Shown: in pieces, positions 1-9,179 of the stretch
How the letters are laid out: each line of letters begins with the position of its first letter
Position numbering within the stretch: position 1 is the first letter of the stretch
From: Epiperipatus broadwayi
Lineage: Eukaryota; Onychophora; Udeonychophora; Euonychophora; Peripatidae
Assembly (NCBI GenBank): GCA_028023455.1
Contig: JAQFVV010013082.1
Coordinates: 211,476-275,475, forward strand
Length of the DNA: 64,000 nt
Direction of reading: 5' to 3'
Program-made: the position numbers and the translations under genes
The notes under the pieces: model-generated
What the model was told of the DNA's origin: nothing
Databases searched by the model: none
Seen by the model: only the letters and a program-made list of their open reading frames with translations

Positions 1-450
1 GGATTTTTCGTTACATTTTCTATCTAAGAATAACTAGATATCCATTTGCTAACTAATCATAAATAGATACATACATTGATTACGGACTAGATAATTGATA
101 AAAAAAATCCTTAACGCGACGGAAGTTTTTTAAAGTTTTATTTGATCAGGTTTGAATTCCAGGTAGTGGACATGGAAAGCAGCCACAAAATAATATATAA
201 ACTGATTTAATATGCATAAATTATACAAAGTTGGCCATTCACGTGAAAACGTTTATGTTTTTTGATTTTAATGAGTTTTATTTTTTTTTAATTGTTAAAC
301 GCTACTCAGGATAACGCACATGCCTTAAGCTGACTATAGTTATTATTTATTTTTTATATTAGTATATTGTATAATGTAGAATTTATTCCAGAACTTTTGT
401 TTATTTAACTATATATATATGAATATTTAACTATACGTATAAAAAATTGA

Positions 451-567
451 CGTAGTCAAGCGTTGTTAGCCGAGAGGTTAGCGCAACCTCCTTGCAAGCA
501 AGCATTTGGTTGCAGACGGTTGTTGCGGGTTCGCCTCCCGGAAGATGCTATGACATAAAAAAAAAAA
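451..567 (+). mobile_element. tRNA-derived SINE (family A), copy 1
   Basis: The head resembles a pol III type 2 promoter: an A-box-like TTAGCCGAGAGGTTAG near 468 and a B-box-like GGGTTCGCCTCCC near 527. The body ends GATGCTATGACAT followed by an A-run. Four other copies share this body (12272, 43922, 46277, 46643), which defines the family. It abuts an RTE 3' end directly downstream. It is a retroposed element, not a functional tRNA: the cloverleaf cannot be completed and an A tail follows. Confidence 0.75.
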
Positions 568-568
568 G

Positions 569-750
569 ACGTTTAAATTGTATCCCAAGAAATTATAAAA
601 GACCTAGTAGGAGACCATATGTGAGATTGATGAATAAAATAGTTTCTGGTGTGATAGTAAGAAGAGAACCTAAGGAGAAAGTGGATTTAAATTTGAAAAG
701 ATTTTCATCCTGCAATGTATCGATAATGGTTCAAATAATGATGACAATTT
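569..750 (+). pseudogene. RTE-like LINE 3' end (ORF2 C-terminus), fragment
   Basis: The translated tail contains IPRNYKRPSRRPYVR and a degraded form of the WRREAKD...ILQWIDNG end seen in better copies at 63081-63416. It ends in a short GAT-type repeat, as RTE-clade LINEs often do. It is 5'-truncated, with several substitutions in the C-terminal motif, and non-functional. Confidence 0.7.
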
Positions 751-751
751 A

Positions 752-1600
752 ACTATATAAATGTATTGTGTGTTTTTATATATGTCTAACTGCAGTAAAA
801 AGTCACATTCGTTTATCTTCATATATCTATTATATGTGTGTTGTCTAACTATATATATATATATTGTACATACGATTTATAAATGTAATATAAGAAAAAT
901 AATTAATTAGATGTTTTAATTATTATGCTTGAGAAAATTTTAATACGTTTATGGAGCGTGTGTCGATTGAAATAAAAACTTCCGGGAGTTAAAAAAATAC
1001 TAATGCTTTAACGGTTTTATTCATGCATAACGTTTTCGTGTGTTGTCGCATGATAATCTATCGCAAGAACGATCTAGCATTCAAAATTAATAAATAACCC
1101 TAATTATAATTGTTTTTATAAACGCAAAGTAATTAATTGGTATATATGTAAGGAATGACTTTTTTTTTTGTCTGAATTGCTAATTTTAAATGACTCTATT
1201 GATTACTAAAAGTCAGATTACCAATTAATTTAATTCATTCACCGATGAGGAAGGATATTAAAAATATTTCTAATCCTGAAATAAACTATTAAGCTAAGCC
1301 TGGCTTCTATTCTTTTACTATACCCATATTATATAATAAATTATTTTCGACTTTATCTAAAGCTAGTTTTAATGCTATAATATAATATCTTTTCTATTAT
1401 TGATATTAGAAATTGATCAAAATGTTATTTTAAACTAATTGATTTTTTTAAGATTAATTTTAAAATTATTGTTGACATGTTTTTTTTTTTTTAAAACGAT
1501 AGAATCTCATCATTTTAATATAAAAACCGATGATATATATATATAACACTAAATATGAAAACCATTTGGACAAAGTATTTATGAGGAAAAAATACTTTAG
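752..1600. other. Unassigned AT-rich sequence
   Basis: There is no credible coding signal. It contains short (TA)n runs and homopolymer A/T tracts. Around 1015-1130 the sequence is less simple (several CG dinucleotides), but I see no repeat copy of it elsewhere in the window. Confidence 0.5.
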
Positions 1601-1763
1601 GATCTGATAATATATTGAATTACTTCTATCATCTCTCATTAAATGTTGAATGTCTAGAAAATTTTAAATTTTATTTAAAATTCTCAAATGCATGTTAGTA
1701 ATAATACACGGATAGACAATACAGATGAGTAGATTACACAACGTTTTGAATAATATTATTTTT

Positions 1764-2034
1764 ATCACATGATCACCATCTCATACTAGCACATAATTGT
1801 TTATAAACAAGGCAAAATTCTCTCCATACAGTAGTGCCACCCTGTGCTAAACAGAGTAATCAATGGATGCCAGAAAGCTTGTGCACTGATGATGGCCACA
1901 AGCCAGAAACTAGTCTGGGGATATTGGATGAGTAGGCATTAGATAGGGATTTTATGCACAAGCCTTCTGGCATCCATTGATTACTCTGTTTAGCACAGGG
2001 TGGCACTACTGTATGGAGAGAGTTTTGCCTTGTT
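1764..2034 (+). mobile_element. HRE-1 fold-back retroelement, copy 1
   Basis: It is flanked by a perfect 13-bp TSD TAATATTATTTTT (1751-1763 and 2035-2047). It starts with ATCACATGATCACC and ends in TTTTGCCTTGTT. Arms of about 80 bp (1805-1885 and 1955-2034) are near-perfect inverted repeats; the loop holds a hammerhead core. A TSD of 10-16 bp in all five copies fits target-primed reverse transcription rather than a cut-and-paste MITE. There is no coding capacity. Confidence 0.8.
1886..1930 (+). ncRNA. Hammerhead ribozyme core (stem I truncated)
   Basis: Canonical CUGAUGA (1886-1892); stem II UGGC/GCCA with loop CACAA (1893-1905); GAA (1906-1908); then A-C-U paired to A-G-U and C17 at 1915, with UGGGGAUAU following. 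All invariant core residues are present. The upstream stem I strand present in copy 2 (19955-19969) is missing, apparently deleted, so cis cleavage is unlikely in this copy. Confidence 0.75.
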
Positions 2035-2095
2035 TAATATTATTTTTCACACATTTTCAGCCCTTGCTGGTCTATCCATTGACAATATTAACATA

Positions 2096-2256
2096 CGAGT
2101 CAAGCTCACACCTTTAGATTTTTGATTATCCAATTTTAAGGTAATGCTCTAACCGACTGGGATATTCTCTCAAAGAACAGGTCAGTTGGATAGAGCATAA
2201 TATTAAAATTTGACATCCAAGAATCTAAAGGTGTGACTTTGACTCATATGCCAGGT
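2096..2256. repeat. Head-to-head pair of tRNA-like promoter modules
   Basis: The plus-strand module has an A-box-like GTCAGTTGGATAGAGC (near 2182) and a B-box-like GGTGTGACTTTGACTC (near 2230), spaced as in tRNA-Lys-like SINE heads. The minus-strand copy lies at 2096-2160. Downstream of the plus module, around 2262-2295, CUUGAAGAAG plus a hairpin (GAGUG/CAUUC) and GAAC resembles a decayed hammerhead-type core. Confidence 0.5.
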
Positions 2257-2724
2257 CAGCAATACTTGAAGAAGAGTGAAGATTAATACCATTCGAACCA
2301 TTGTGTAATCTCATAACCTGTATTGTCTATTTGTGTGTTATTACTAACAGTTGGTTGTATTTGAGGAGTTTAAATAAGGTTTAAAATATTCTACACATTC
2401 ACCGTTTAATGGTAGATGATGGAAATAGTCCAACATAGTAAAACATCTAAAATACCATCATTACAAACCTTCCAGAAAATATCTTACACTTATTTTTATT
2501 TTAATATATAGAAGTTTTTAAAACAAGCACTCAAATATCAAAATATTAGGAAAAAATATATTTTCATTTTTTTCTTCATTTTTATTTTTATCATTGTAAC
2601 TATTACTATTTTCTTTTCCTGATGGTTTATTAAGCTAATTAGACAATAAGATACAACAAAATTATCAAAGTAAAATACAATATCATTTGATTAATGACTG
2701 TTTGTCATTGCTTGCTATTGGTCC

Positions 2725-2800
2725 TTGTGATTCAGGGATAGTGCATTTGCTTATCACATCTACGATCACAGTTCATATTTGAGCTAAGTTAACTTGAAAG
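2725..2800 (+). repeat. Possible decayed tRNA-derived SINE head
   Basis: It shares the ATAGTGCATTTGCTTATC / CACATCTACGATC / GTTCATATTTGAGC pattern with the better copy at 18428-18500. Only the promoter region is recognisable. Confidence 0.3.
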
Positions 2801-3081
2801 TTTCTACAATTGGTTTCAGATAATTTACAAGGGCTTAGTTTATAGCCAACCTCTTAATATTTGTTGGTAGATGGTTATGTCTTTATTTTTGGGTATAGTG
2901 TAAATCAAAAATAAATATGGCTCAGTCCTTCAATACTGATATTTAGTAAGCTTGGTAATCACTATTCTTTCCTTCACTATTTCTCTATGAGGAGTTTCTA
3001 AAGCTATCTTTACCCTTATCTACCATAAATTTTATTGTTATATATATATATTGAATTAAATATTTCTATGAATTATTATAA

Positions 3082-3345
3082 TAAAGAATAAAAGTGATGA
3101 GATTATATCCATGTAAACAGAGATAACCATTAACCTTTGATATTGCCAAGAAATGATCAATTTCTACTAATTGACAATCCCAAAATCCCAACAAAAGATT
3201 TTTTATAGATTAATGAGAAAACTTATTTTGTCTCAGGTATTGTCAATTTGTAATAATTGATAGTTTCTTAGCCCCATCAAAAGCTGACAAATTTATCTCT
3301 GTTTACATGGATATAATCTTCTCATTTCTATTCTTTAATATATAT
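3082..3345. repeat. Long hairpin (MITE-like) element
   Basis: The outer arms pair along TGATGAGATTATATCCATG (near 3095) with its complement near 3307-3325. The inner arms (near 3150-3180 and 3238-3270) also pair, so nearly the whole segment folds back. There is no coding content and the superfamily is not determined. Confidence 0.65.
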
Positions 3346-5420
3346 GTGTGTGTGTATGTGTGATGGTTATTTTTACAGTGACAGTACAACCAAACATTTG
3401 TGAATTAAGTTTATTTATGTAAGAAATTTACAATGCACAGGTTTGAAAAAAATTAGAAAGCATAAATGAGAAAACACATTTGAAAATACAGAAGTGGTGA
3501 AAATAAATAAAAACTTTTATCTATTAGAAAGTTGTAAGACTGAAAAAAAAAGTAGAAAATTTGCAAGAGGTACTGAAGAATAAATAATAAAAAAATATGT
3601 GATTTAGAATTTCAATAAAAACAGTATATAAAAACATTTTAATCAAAGAAAACAAATGGAGGAAATTTGAAAAATATATTGCTATCTTGTGTATGGTAAA
3701 CCTTTTGGCAGATAATAATAAAGTTTAAAAGTGTTTTAAGAAATAAAGATTTGTTGAATTAAAATATAAGATTTTGATAGCATTTATAATGAATAAAATA
3801 AAAAAATTTATGAAAATGAAATAAAACAAATAAATATAATAAAATGGTAAGTTTATTTTTTATTATTTATTTATTTATTTATTTTTTTTTTTAATATGTG
3901 GCTTGCAATCAAGTAATCTGTTAGTATGAAAGAAGCGAAAATAAATATATATTTCTAACATTTTTTTTTCATATATTAAAATACTTATTTCATGTGCTTC
4001 AAAATAGGCATACAAACATAATTAAAAGGTTGAAGTATTTCAATAAATTTTAAAAGAGTGATATTAAAAACCTGAATAGTAAGTAATTATGCACAGTTAT
4101 AAAAAATCATACATATGTACATAAGTGTGCAGGGATGGAAATGTATAAGTTTATGTTAGATTAAATGAATTTTTGGTAATACATTATCTGATCATCCACA
4201 CCGCTCAATGGCATTGTTTCTATGCACAAAGTACAGAAATATGCTGTTTACAAGGCCTTTCATAGATCTTACAGCCTGTAAACTGTTCAAACACTAAAAT
4301 GTTGTTGAAGTGTACCCTTCAGCCAACATCGCTAGCATGTGAACATTATTAGTAATGAGTTGTGACACTCTCTATAGACATTACTCTTGACTATGATATG
4401 AAGGTTTCTGTAGTAGTAATGATGAAAAGTATATTAGAATGGATTTTTTTTTGGTTGAATGTATTGAAATTGTAACAAATTCTCAAACACCCCTACTTTC
4501 GTTCTCAGTAGTCACAATTCACTAAATGAGAAGTGTAAATCACAATTTGGCAAAGTTCACGATCAAGTCACACACTTTCTGATACTTTTTCAAGATCAAA
4601 ACAGTTAAATGGCAGACGATCATTTGGCATTGAAGTTTTTAGATTTACTTGCTACAGAAGTAGATGTGGTGGCCTTCATTCAACCAAAAAAATATTTTAC
4701 CCACCCAGAAAAACTGTCTTTGTTGTGGTTTAATGAAATTAAGGCATTGCCAAACATCTGAAATGGAATGTCAATCATGTCAATGCCGCCGAAGGTATTC
4801 CATTTGGTCATGGAATGTGGTTTGAGGGCTGCCAAATATTTATTATTGGAACTGGGATGAGCTTACAGTGAAGTGTATCAGAGTTGAGTTGGAAATGTGT
4901 CTATGATGACAGCTCTTAAAGAGCTCTGTCGAGAAAGCCTTATTTAAAAGTAAAAAAACAATTTTTATGTATTTGTTTATGAATAAAAACACGGTAAATG
5001 ACAAAAAAAAAAAAAAAGTTTCTTTAAAAAAAAACAAAAGACTGAAAAAAAAAATTTTTTTTTTTTTTAAAAAAGAACGGAAAAAAGAAATGTTTGTTTT
5101 TATAAAAAGTCAGAATGTTTTAAAAAGCCAATATATATATATTTTTAAGATATATACATAAAACAAAACAAAAAAATCAAACAAATCCAAAAATTAAAAA
5201 CATAAATCAACAAAATAAAAGCAGCCCGGTAATGTTATATCTATTTTTTTTCACTAGCAACAGCACCATCAGGCGGTATGGATGATTAGACGATGTATTA
5301 CCAAATTTTTTATTTTTAATTTTAGTAAAAATAAGAATAAAATAAGTTTTGAAAAGGACAAAAGGTTTTTTAAAATTTAATTTATTCTTTTTCATAAAAA
5401 ATTAAAACAGTAGCAACTTA
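3346..5420. other. Unassigned sequence, AT-rich with homopolymers
   Basis: I recognise no gene. 4130-4900 is less simple in composition but has no convincing long reading frame or motif. 4995-5090 holds A and T homopolymer runs, which produce spurious lysine- and phenylalanine-rich frames on both strands. Confidence 0.5.
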
Positions 5421-5424
5421 TACA

Positions 5425-5830
5425 AAATTGATTTGTGCATGAAAAATCTTATATAGTGCCTACTCATCTAATATTCTCAAACGAATTTTTAACTTATGGT
5501 CATTATCAGTGAGAAGCCTTGCTATCTGAAAACAATGCACCTAGACCTTTGGGTATAATGCATTCCTCCAACATCCTTAGTTAACTATAAAATGATGAAC
5601 CCAAACCAAATACACAATAATGTTTCAATTCAAGATAATTTACTTGTATAGTCATATAGATCTGAACTCAGTTCAATATCTGTATTTTGGTGTATTTGAT
5701 TTTTTAATAACAATAGTCAGCAGCATCCTTTGGCTAGATTGGCGTATATAGATACCGAACTGGGTTCAGATCTGTATGACTGTAAAAGTTTTCAGTTTGG
5801 GCTACATTAACTGTCCATAAAAAATAAGTA
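5425..5830 (-). mobile_element. Old, decayed HRE-1 relative
   Basis: On the minus strand, AAGGCUUCUCACUGAUAAUG (near 5500-5530) aligns with the HRE-1 hammerhead (CAAGGCTCCTCACTG...), followed by ATTAGATGAGTAGGCACTA as in copies 1, 2 and 5. CUGAUGA has become CUGAUAA and GAAA is lost. 5650-5683 and 5745-5783 form an inverted repeat around TAGATCTGAACTCAGTTCA, a motif also found in HRE-2 and HRE-3. It appears to retain internal sequence missing from shorter copies. Confidence 0.6.
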
Positions 5831-5924
5831 GTAAATATCCCTTGCCAATTATTTCTTCAAGAAGTTTCAATGTATGAATTTTTTCTACAGTACAGGCTTT
5901 TTTATACCTCCACTCCAACATGTA

Positions 5925-6000
5925 ATATGTAGGGGGGTTGAACTCAGACTTTCACATGATACTCAACTAACCACACTATCTCATACTGCTGACCCATTTG
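5925..6000 (-). mobile_element. tRNA-derived SINE head, minus strand
   Basis: The minus strand reads TAGTGTGGTTAGTTGAGTAT, then GAGTTCAACCCCCCTAC, like A- and B-boxes at tRNA spacing. The body downstream (toward 5830) is not recognised. Confidence 0.4.
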
Positions 6001-6278
6001 ACCACACACATGTTGAAAAGATAAATAATCACCAATAGACGTATTTTATGCTAAACCAGTACTCGTCAATTGGTCCAGATTATCATCTTCCCACATATAT
6101 ACAATCAATGCTTGCTGGATCAGTTCTCTTTACCGTACTTCAGAGACATCTATTGTAAGTTTGAGTAATCAGTGGATACTAAAGCATAGTGTTTGTACCC
6201 ACACCACCAGATTATGTTTAACTTTTAGCTTCAATACTACTGAGCACAATAAACTGGTAACTAGTTGAGGAAATATAT

Positions 6279-6384
6279 ATATAAGACATATTTTGCGGGT
6301 TCATCCGTGTTAAAATATTTTAAATATTGATATACTGATGTTTCGACTTGGTAACACAAGTCATCAACTGAATGATAAAAAGTT
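6279..6384 (-). repeat. Inverted terminal copy, left flank of Penelope-like fragment
   Basis: This is the reverse complement of 6985-7089 with modest divergence. On the minus strand it reads GATGACTTGTGTTACC then AAGTCGAAAC: a hairpin (GACUUG/CAAGUC) directly followed by GAAAC, reminiscent of the stem II-GAAA part of a hammerhead, but a clean CUGANGA is absent. Confidence 0.65.
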
Positions 6385-6426
6385 ACAATTATAAATTTAT
6401 TTAAAAAGCCTTATTTCAAGCCCAAA

Positions 6427-6906
6427 ATGGACAAAATAGGAAACAAAAAAACGATAAGTCAGCTATTAGGATTTGTGTTCCATCTTATATTAAAATGCTA
6501 TAATATAAATACAGTGTTTTCTACTCATCAAAAGATCAGCAATATAATAACCAAGCCTAAGGATTCAATCCCTCTTGAATCTCATGGTGTTTATCAAATC
6601 TCATGTAAAAATTGTAAGGCTTCTTACATAGGTATGAGTAATCGTCGCATCAGTGTTAGGAGAAATGAGCATGCTAATGCAGTTAAGCAACACTCATCAT
6701 CATCAGCACTCTCACTCTATACTATGGATTCAGGTCATAAAATTAATTTTTCTAGTACCAGGATCATATCCAGATGTGATAATCTTTACCAGTGCAAAAT
6801 TAGAGAAGCCATTGAGATACTTAAAAGGCCAGATTGTATCAATAAGCGAGATGATACAAGCAAACTTCCTTCTATTTGGAAAGATTTTTTTAAAAAACAT
6901 TCTTAA
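6427..6906 (+). pseudogene. Penelope-like element, linker plus GIY-YIG endonuclease end
   Basis: The 159-residue frame is the C-terminus of a Penelope-like retroelement polyprotein. Visible features: GVY at 54-56, a C-x2-C pair (C60, C63), YIG at 67-69, R79 with EH at 81-82, H104, REAIEI at 126-131 and W151. This is the GIY-YIG nuclease with the zinc-finger-like cysteines typical of Penelope endonucleases, which nick target DNA to prime reverse transcription. The RT domain is absent upstream, so the copy is 5'-truncated; the first methionine is just the first in frame. Inverted terminal sequences flank it (6279-6384, 6985-7089). Confidence 0.85.
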
Positions 6907-6984
6907 TTTAACATTTTTGCTATTGGTGGAACTTTAACGTTTTTTTCAAATCAGTGATTGTAGCGCCTCTACAACCGTCTTTCT

Positions 6985-7089
6985 ACTTTTTATCACTCAG
7001 TGGATGACTTGTGTTAAGTCGAAACGTCAGTATATAAATATTTAAAATATTTTAACACAGATGAACCTGCAAAATATGTCTTTTATATA
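6985..7089 (+). repeat. Terminal repeat, right flank of Penelope-like fragment
   Basis: It lies about 80 bp after the GIY-YIG stop codon. It contains GGATGACTTGTGTTAAGTC followed by GAAACGTC and pairs with the left copy in inverted orientation. Penelope-like elements are known for terminal repeats in direct or inverted orientation. Confidence 0.65.
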
Positions 7090-7467
7090 TGCAACCCTTG
7101 AAAATCTTCGTATCAACATATATATATATATAATACTATTATCTGGTATTTACTGATTATTCAAATTAATAATAAGTGGCCCTGGATTAGAGTGAAAGGA
7201 ACAGATTTGGAAAGCACAAGCTTTTATATATTGCATGTCAGTTAGTTATTTAATCTGCAAATTACTGAATATTTAATTAGCAATTCAGCAAATTTTAACT
7301 AATAACATCATACATAAAGCTATTAAAATTATCTTTTTTTTTAAAAAAGATGGTACATAATTAAATATATATCAGCGCTTGTTATATTTGAATAATTAAA
7401 AAAAAAATTCCACATTACAATTTCTCTTTTTTGAGTATATATAACTCAATCGTACAAATTCAGTTTA

Positions 7468-7632
7468 TCAATCATCATCATTATCATCATCCATTATCAA
7501 TCCACTGCAGGATGAAGGCCTCTCCAAATTCAAACCATCTTCTCCGATCTTTAGCTTCTCTTCTCCATATCATCCTTGCACACTTTCTAATTTCATCCAT
7601 CCATCTCACATGTGGTCTCTTTCCGGGTCATT
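7468..7632 (-). pseudogene. RTE-like LINE 3' end, minus strand
   Basis: Reading the minus strand: GACCACATGTGAGATGGATG, then the ATCCTGCAGTGGATTGATAA end and a (GAT)n tail (plus-strand ATCATCATC near 7471). It is truncated at its 5' end near CCCGGAAAGAGACC. About 165 bp remains. Confidence 0.75.
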
Positions 7633-7639
7633 ATATCTT

Positions 7640-8090
7640 AAATGATTAATTTCTGAAACGAGCTTAAAAGAGAAAAATCAGTAATAAAGATAAAAATGAA
7701 AGAACTTGTATCAGTTCTACGAATATTATCGTAAGTCCTCTTTTTCTCCGAAAGTATAACTTTTGCCCTGAAATTTTTTTTTTATAAATGTTCAAATTGT
7801 GTTTTTAATTTTGATCGTTATTAATTATTATTATTATTATTATTAGAAGCATTTTACTAAAGAACCTATCATTCAAAGAATTAGTAAATGCTAAATATTA
7901 TGAAAATATATACTGTACTTATTTGCTAGTTTTGTTTCATGTAAAAGAATTAAGTATATATTTTTTAAAAAAACTTTGATTTATTACTAAATATTATAAA
8001 AATATAGAATTATGTAAATCAAATAAAATATCCGTTATATATTATTTAATTTAATACACACACACATATATATATATTAAAAGTATAAAG
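7640..8090. other. Unassigned AT-rich sequence
   Basis: (ATT)n near 7811-7845, (TA)n and A/T tracts. No gene or repeat family recognised. Confidence 0.5.
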
Positions 8091-8096
8091 CTAAAC

Positions 8097-8230
8097 TAGT
8101 CAATAAATAATCAAAATTACACCAAATTCAAAACTCAACCAAATTAGTCAAGAAAATAAAATCTAAAACTTACTAATGGTTTCACTGCTACAAGCAGACT
8201 TCTCAAGTGCAAAAAACTACAAAACAATAA
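8097..8230 (-). repeat. Penelope-like 3' terminal module
   Basis: The minus strand reads GCACTTGAGAAGTCTGCTTG then TAGCAGTGAAACC: a CUGC/GCAG hairpin close to GAAACC, hammerhead-like. The same module occurs twice in the fold-back at 17835-18130. It lies just downstream of the GIY-YIG remnant at 8271-8547 on the same strand and is probably its terminal repeat. Confidence 0.5.
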
Positions 8231-8270
8231 CATATTTATATTAAACATTACCCACAGTTCCATTTATTTA

Positions 8271-8547
8271 TCATCCAACCTTAATATTAAAAGTACTTTT
8301 AAATAAGTTAATTGTTTCAGAATCATAAAATTCTAATAATAATGATTCTTTAATTCTTCTTTTCATTTTATTTCTCTCAAAGAAGACAACCATAGTTTCA
8401 TCAAAATTAATAGTCTGGCCTGTATCTTTTTTATGGATATAAAGCAATACTAAGATATTTATTTGTACTCCTACTTTTATGTACCTTTATTTTTTTATTC
8501 AAGCTCAAACTACTCTGACCTATATATACTTTCTTACAAAAACAAGG
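8271..8547 (-). pseudogene. Penelope-like GIY-YIG endonuclease remnant, frameshifted
   Basis: The minus strand translates to CKKVYIGQSSLSLNKKIKVH (YIG motif, conserved H). One frame change follows, then DTGQTINFDETMVVFFERN and KMKRRIKESLLLEF, matching the E...R-I-K-E-(S/A) region of GIY-YIG domains. The stop codon is at 8273-8271. The CxxC part is half preserved (CFC). It is non-functional because of the frameshift, and the RT domain is missing. Too broken to appear as a single long reading frame. Confidence 0.7.
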
Positions 8548-8654
8548 TATTATATATATATATATTATTAATCTAATTAATATTTATATATATATATATA
8601 TTATTAATCAATGTCTGTATTCCAATTATAATAAAATATATATAATTATTCAAA

Positions 8655-9170
8655 ACAATAAAATAATTAATACTGTAAAAAATATTTTAAAAACAAATAT
8701 ATACCATAATTTAATAGAAGTACTTTCAACTATCTATGTAGTCATTATCAATTAGATTCAAATTGTATTACAAAAAACTGTTACAAATGTATACAAAAAG
8801 AATTACATCATATATCAATTTTCCCACAATTCATTAATTTTTATATTAGCAGCCTGTCTATTTATCAAATGTTGCTTTCCATTTTTTATTAAGATAGCAT
8901 CTTTAATTTTATGTGTATTATTATTTCTTTCAACACACAGAATCTTAACTTTATTAAAATCAAAATCAAAACCATAATTACATGTAACATTATGATCAAA
9001 AAATACTGAAAGTGATACATCATCATTTCTAACATTCTCTTGTCTTGATTTTTGTACTCGGTTATCTAACAACCAATGCTCCTTTGAACTTTTCTCCAAT
9101 GTACACCCCATATATATTTGTTTTTAAAATATTTTTACTGTATTAATTATTGTATTGTTTTGAATATATA
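8655..9170. repeat. Inverted repeats bracketing a Penelope-like fragment
   Basis: 8655-8712 (CAAAACAATAAAATAATTAA onward) is repeated in inverse at 9112-9170. The arms enclose the GIY-YIG frame at 8815-9111, the same design as around 6427-6906. Minus-strand 8716-8753 holds GATAATGACTACATAG then GUUGAAAGUAC, another hairpin-GAAA motif. Confidence 0.6.
8815..9111 (-). pseudogene. Penelope-like GIY-YIG endonuclease C-terminal fragment
   Basis: 98 residues. The preceding in-frame codons give KQIYMGCTLEKS, so IYMG corresponds to the YIG motif. Then H40, the ERNNN...HKIKDAILIK block at 61-76 with the likely catalytic Glu61, the INR motif near 83-85 and W96, the usual Penelope end. The GIY half and everything upstream are missing, and the sequence runs into an inverted terminal repeat. 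The canonical YIG arginine is not evident. A decayed copy, distinct from the two nearby ones. Confidence 0.75.
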
Positions 9171-9179
9171 TATATATAT

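Larger units (their letters stand above)
1605..2455. mobile_element. Fold-back element with tRNA-like centre, split by an HRE-1 insertion
   Basis: The left arm (about 1605-1745) and right arm (about 2295-2455) are inverted copies. For example, TAGTAATAATACACGGATAG near 1695 is matched in reverse by the segment around 2328-2348. The centre also folds: 2096-2160 and 2180-2256 are inverted copies of a tRNA-like module. The HRE-1 copy at 1764-2034 with its 13-bp TSD lies inside the left half, so the fold-back is older. A relative lies at 54884-55157. Confidence 0.7.

Noticed and set aside
451-567. Functional tRNA gene
   Set aside because: A- and B-boxes are present but no complete cloverleaf; A tail and multiple copies with TSDs show a SINE.
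6653-6937. Second frame overlapping the GIY-YIG frame
   Set aside because: Shadow frame; the conserved GIY-YIG motifs are all in the other frame.
6985-7089. Active hammerhead in the Penelope-like terminal repeat
   Set aside because: The hairpin-GAAAC part is present but CUGANGA is not, and no stem I can be drawn. Recorded only as hammerhead-like.
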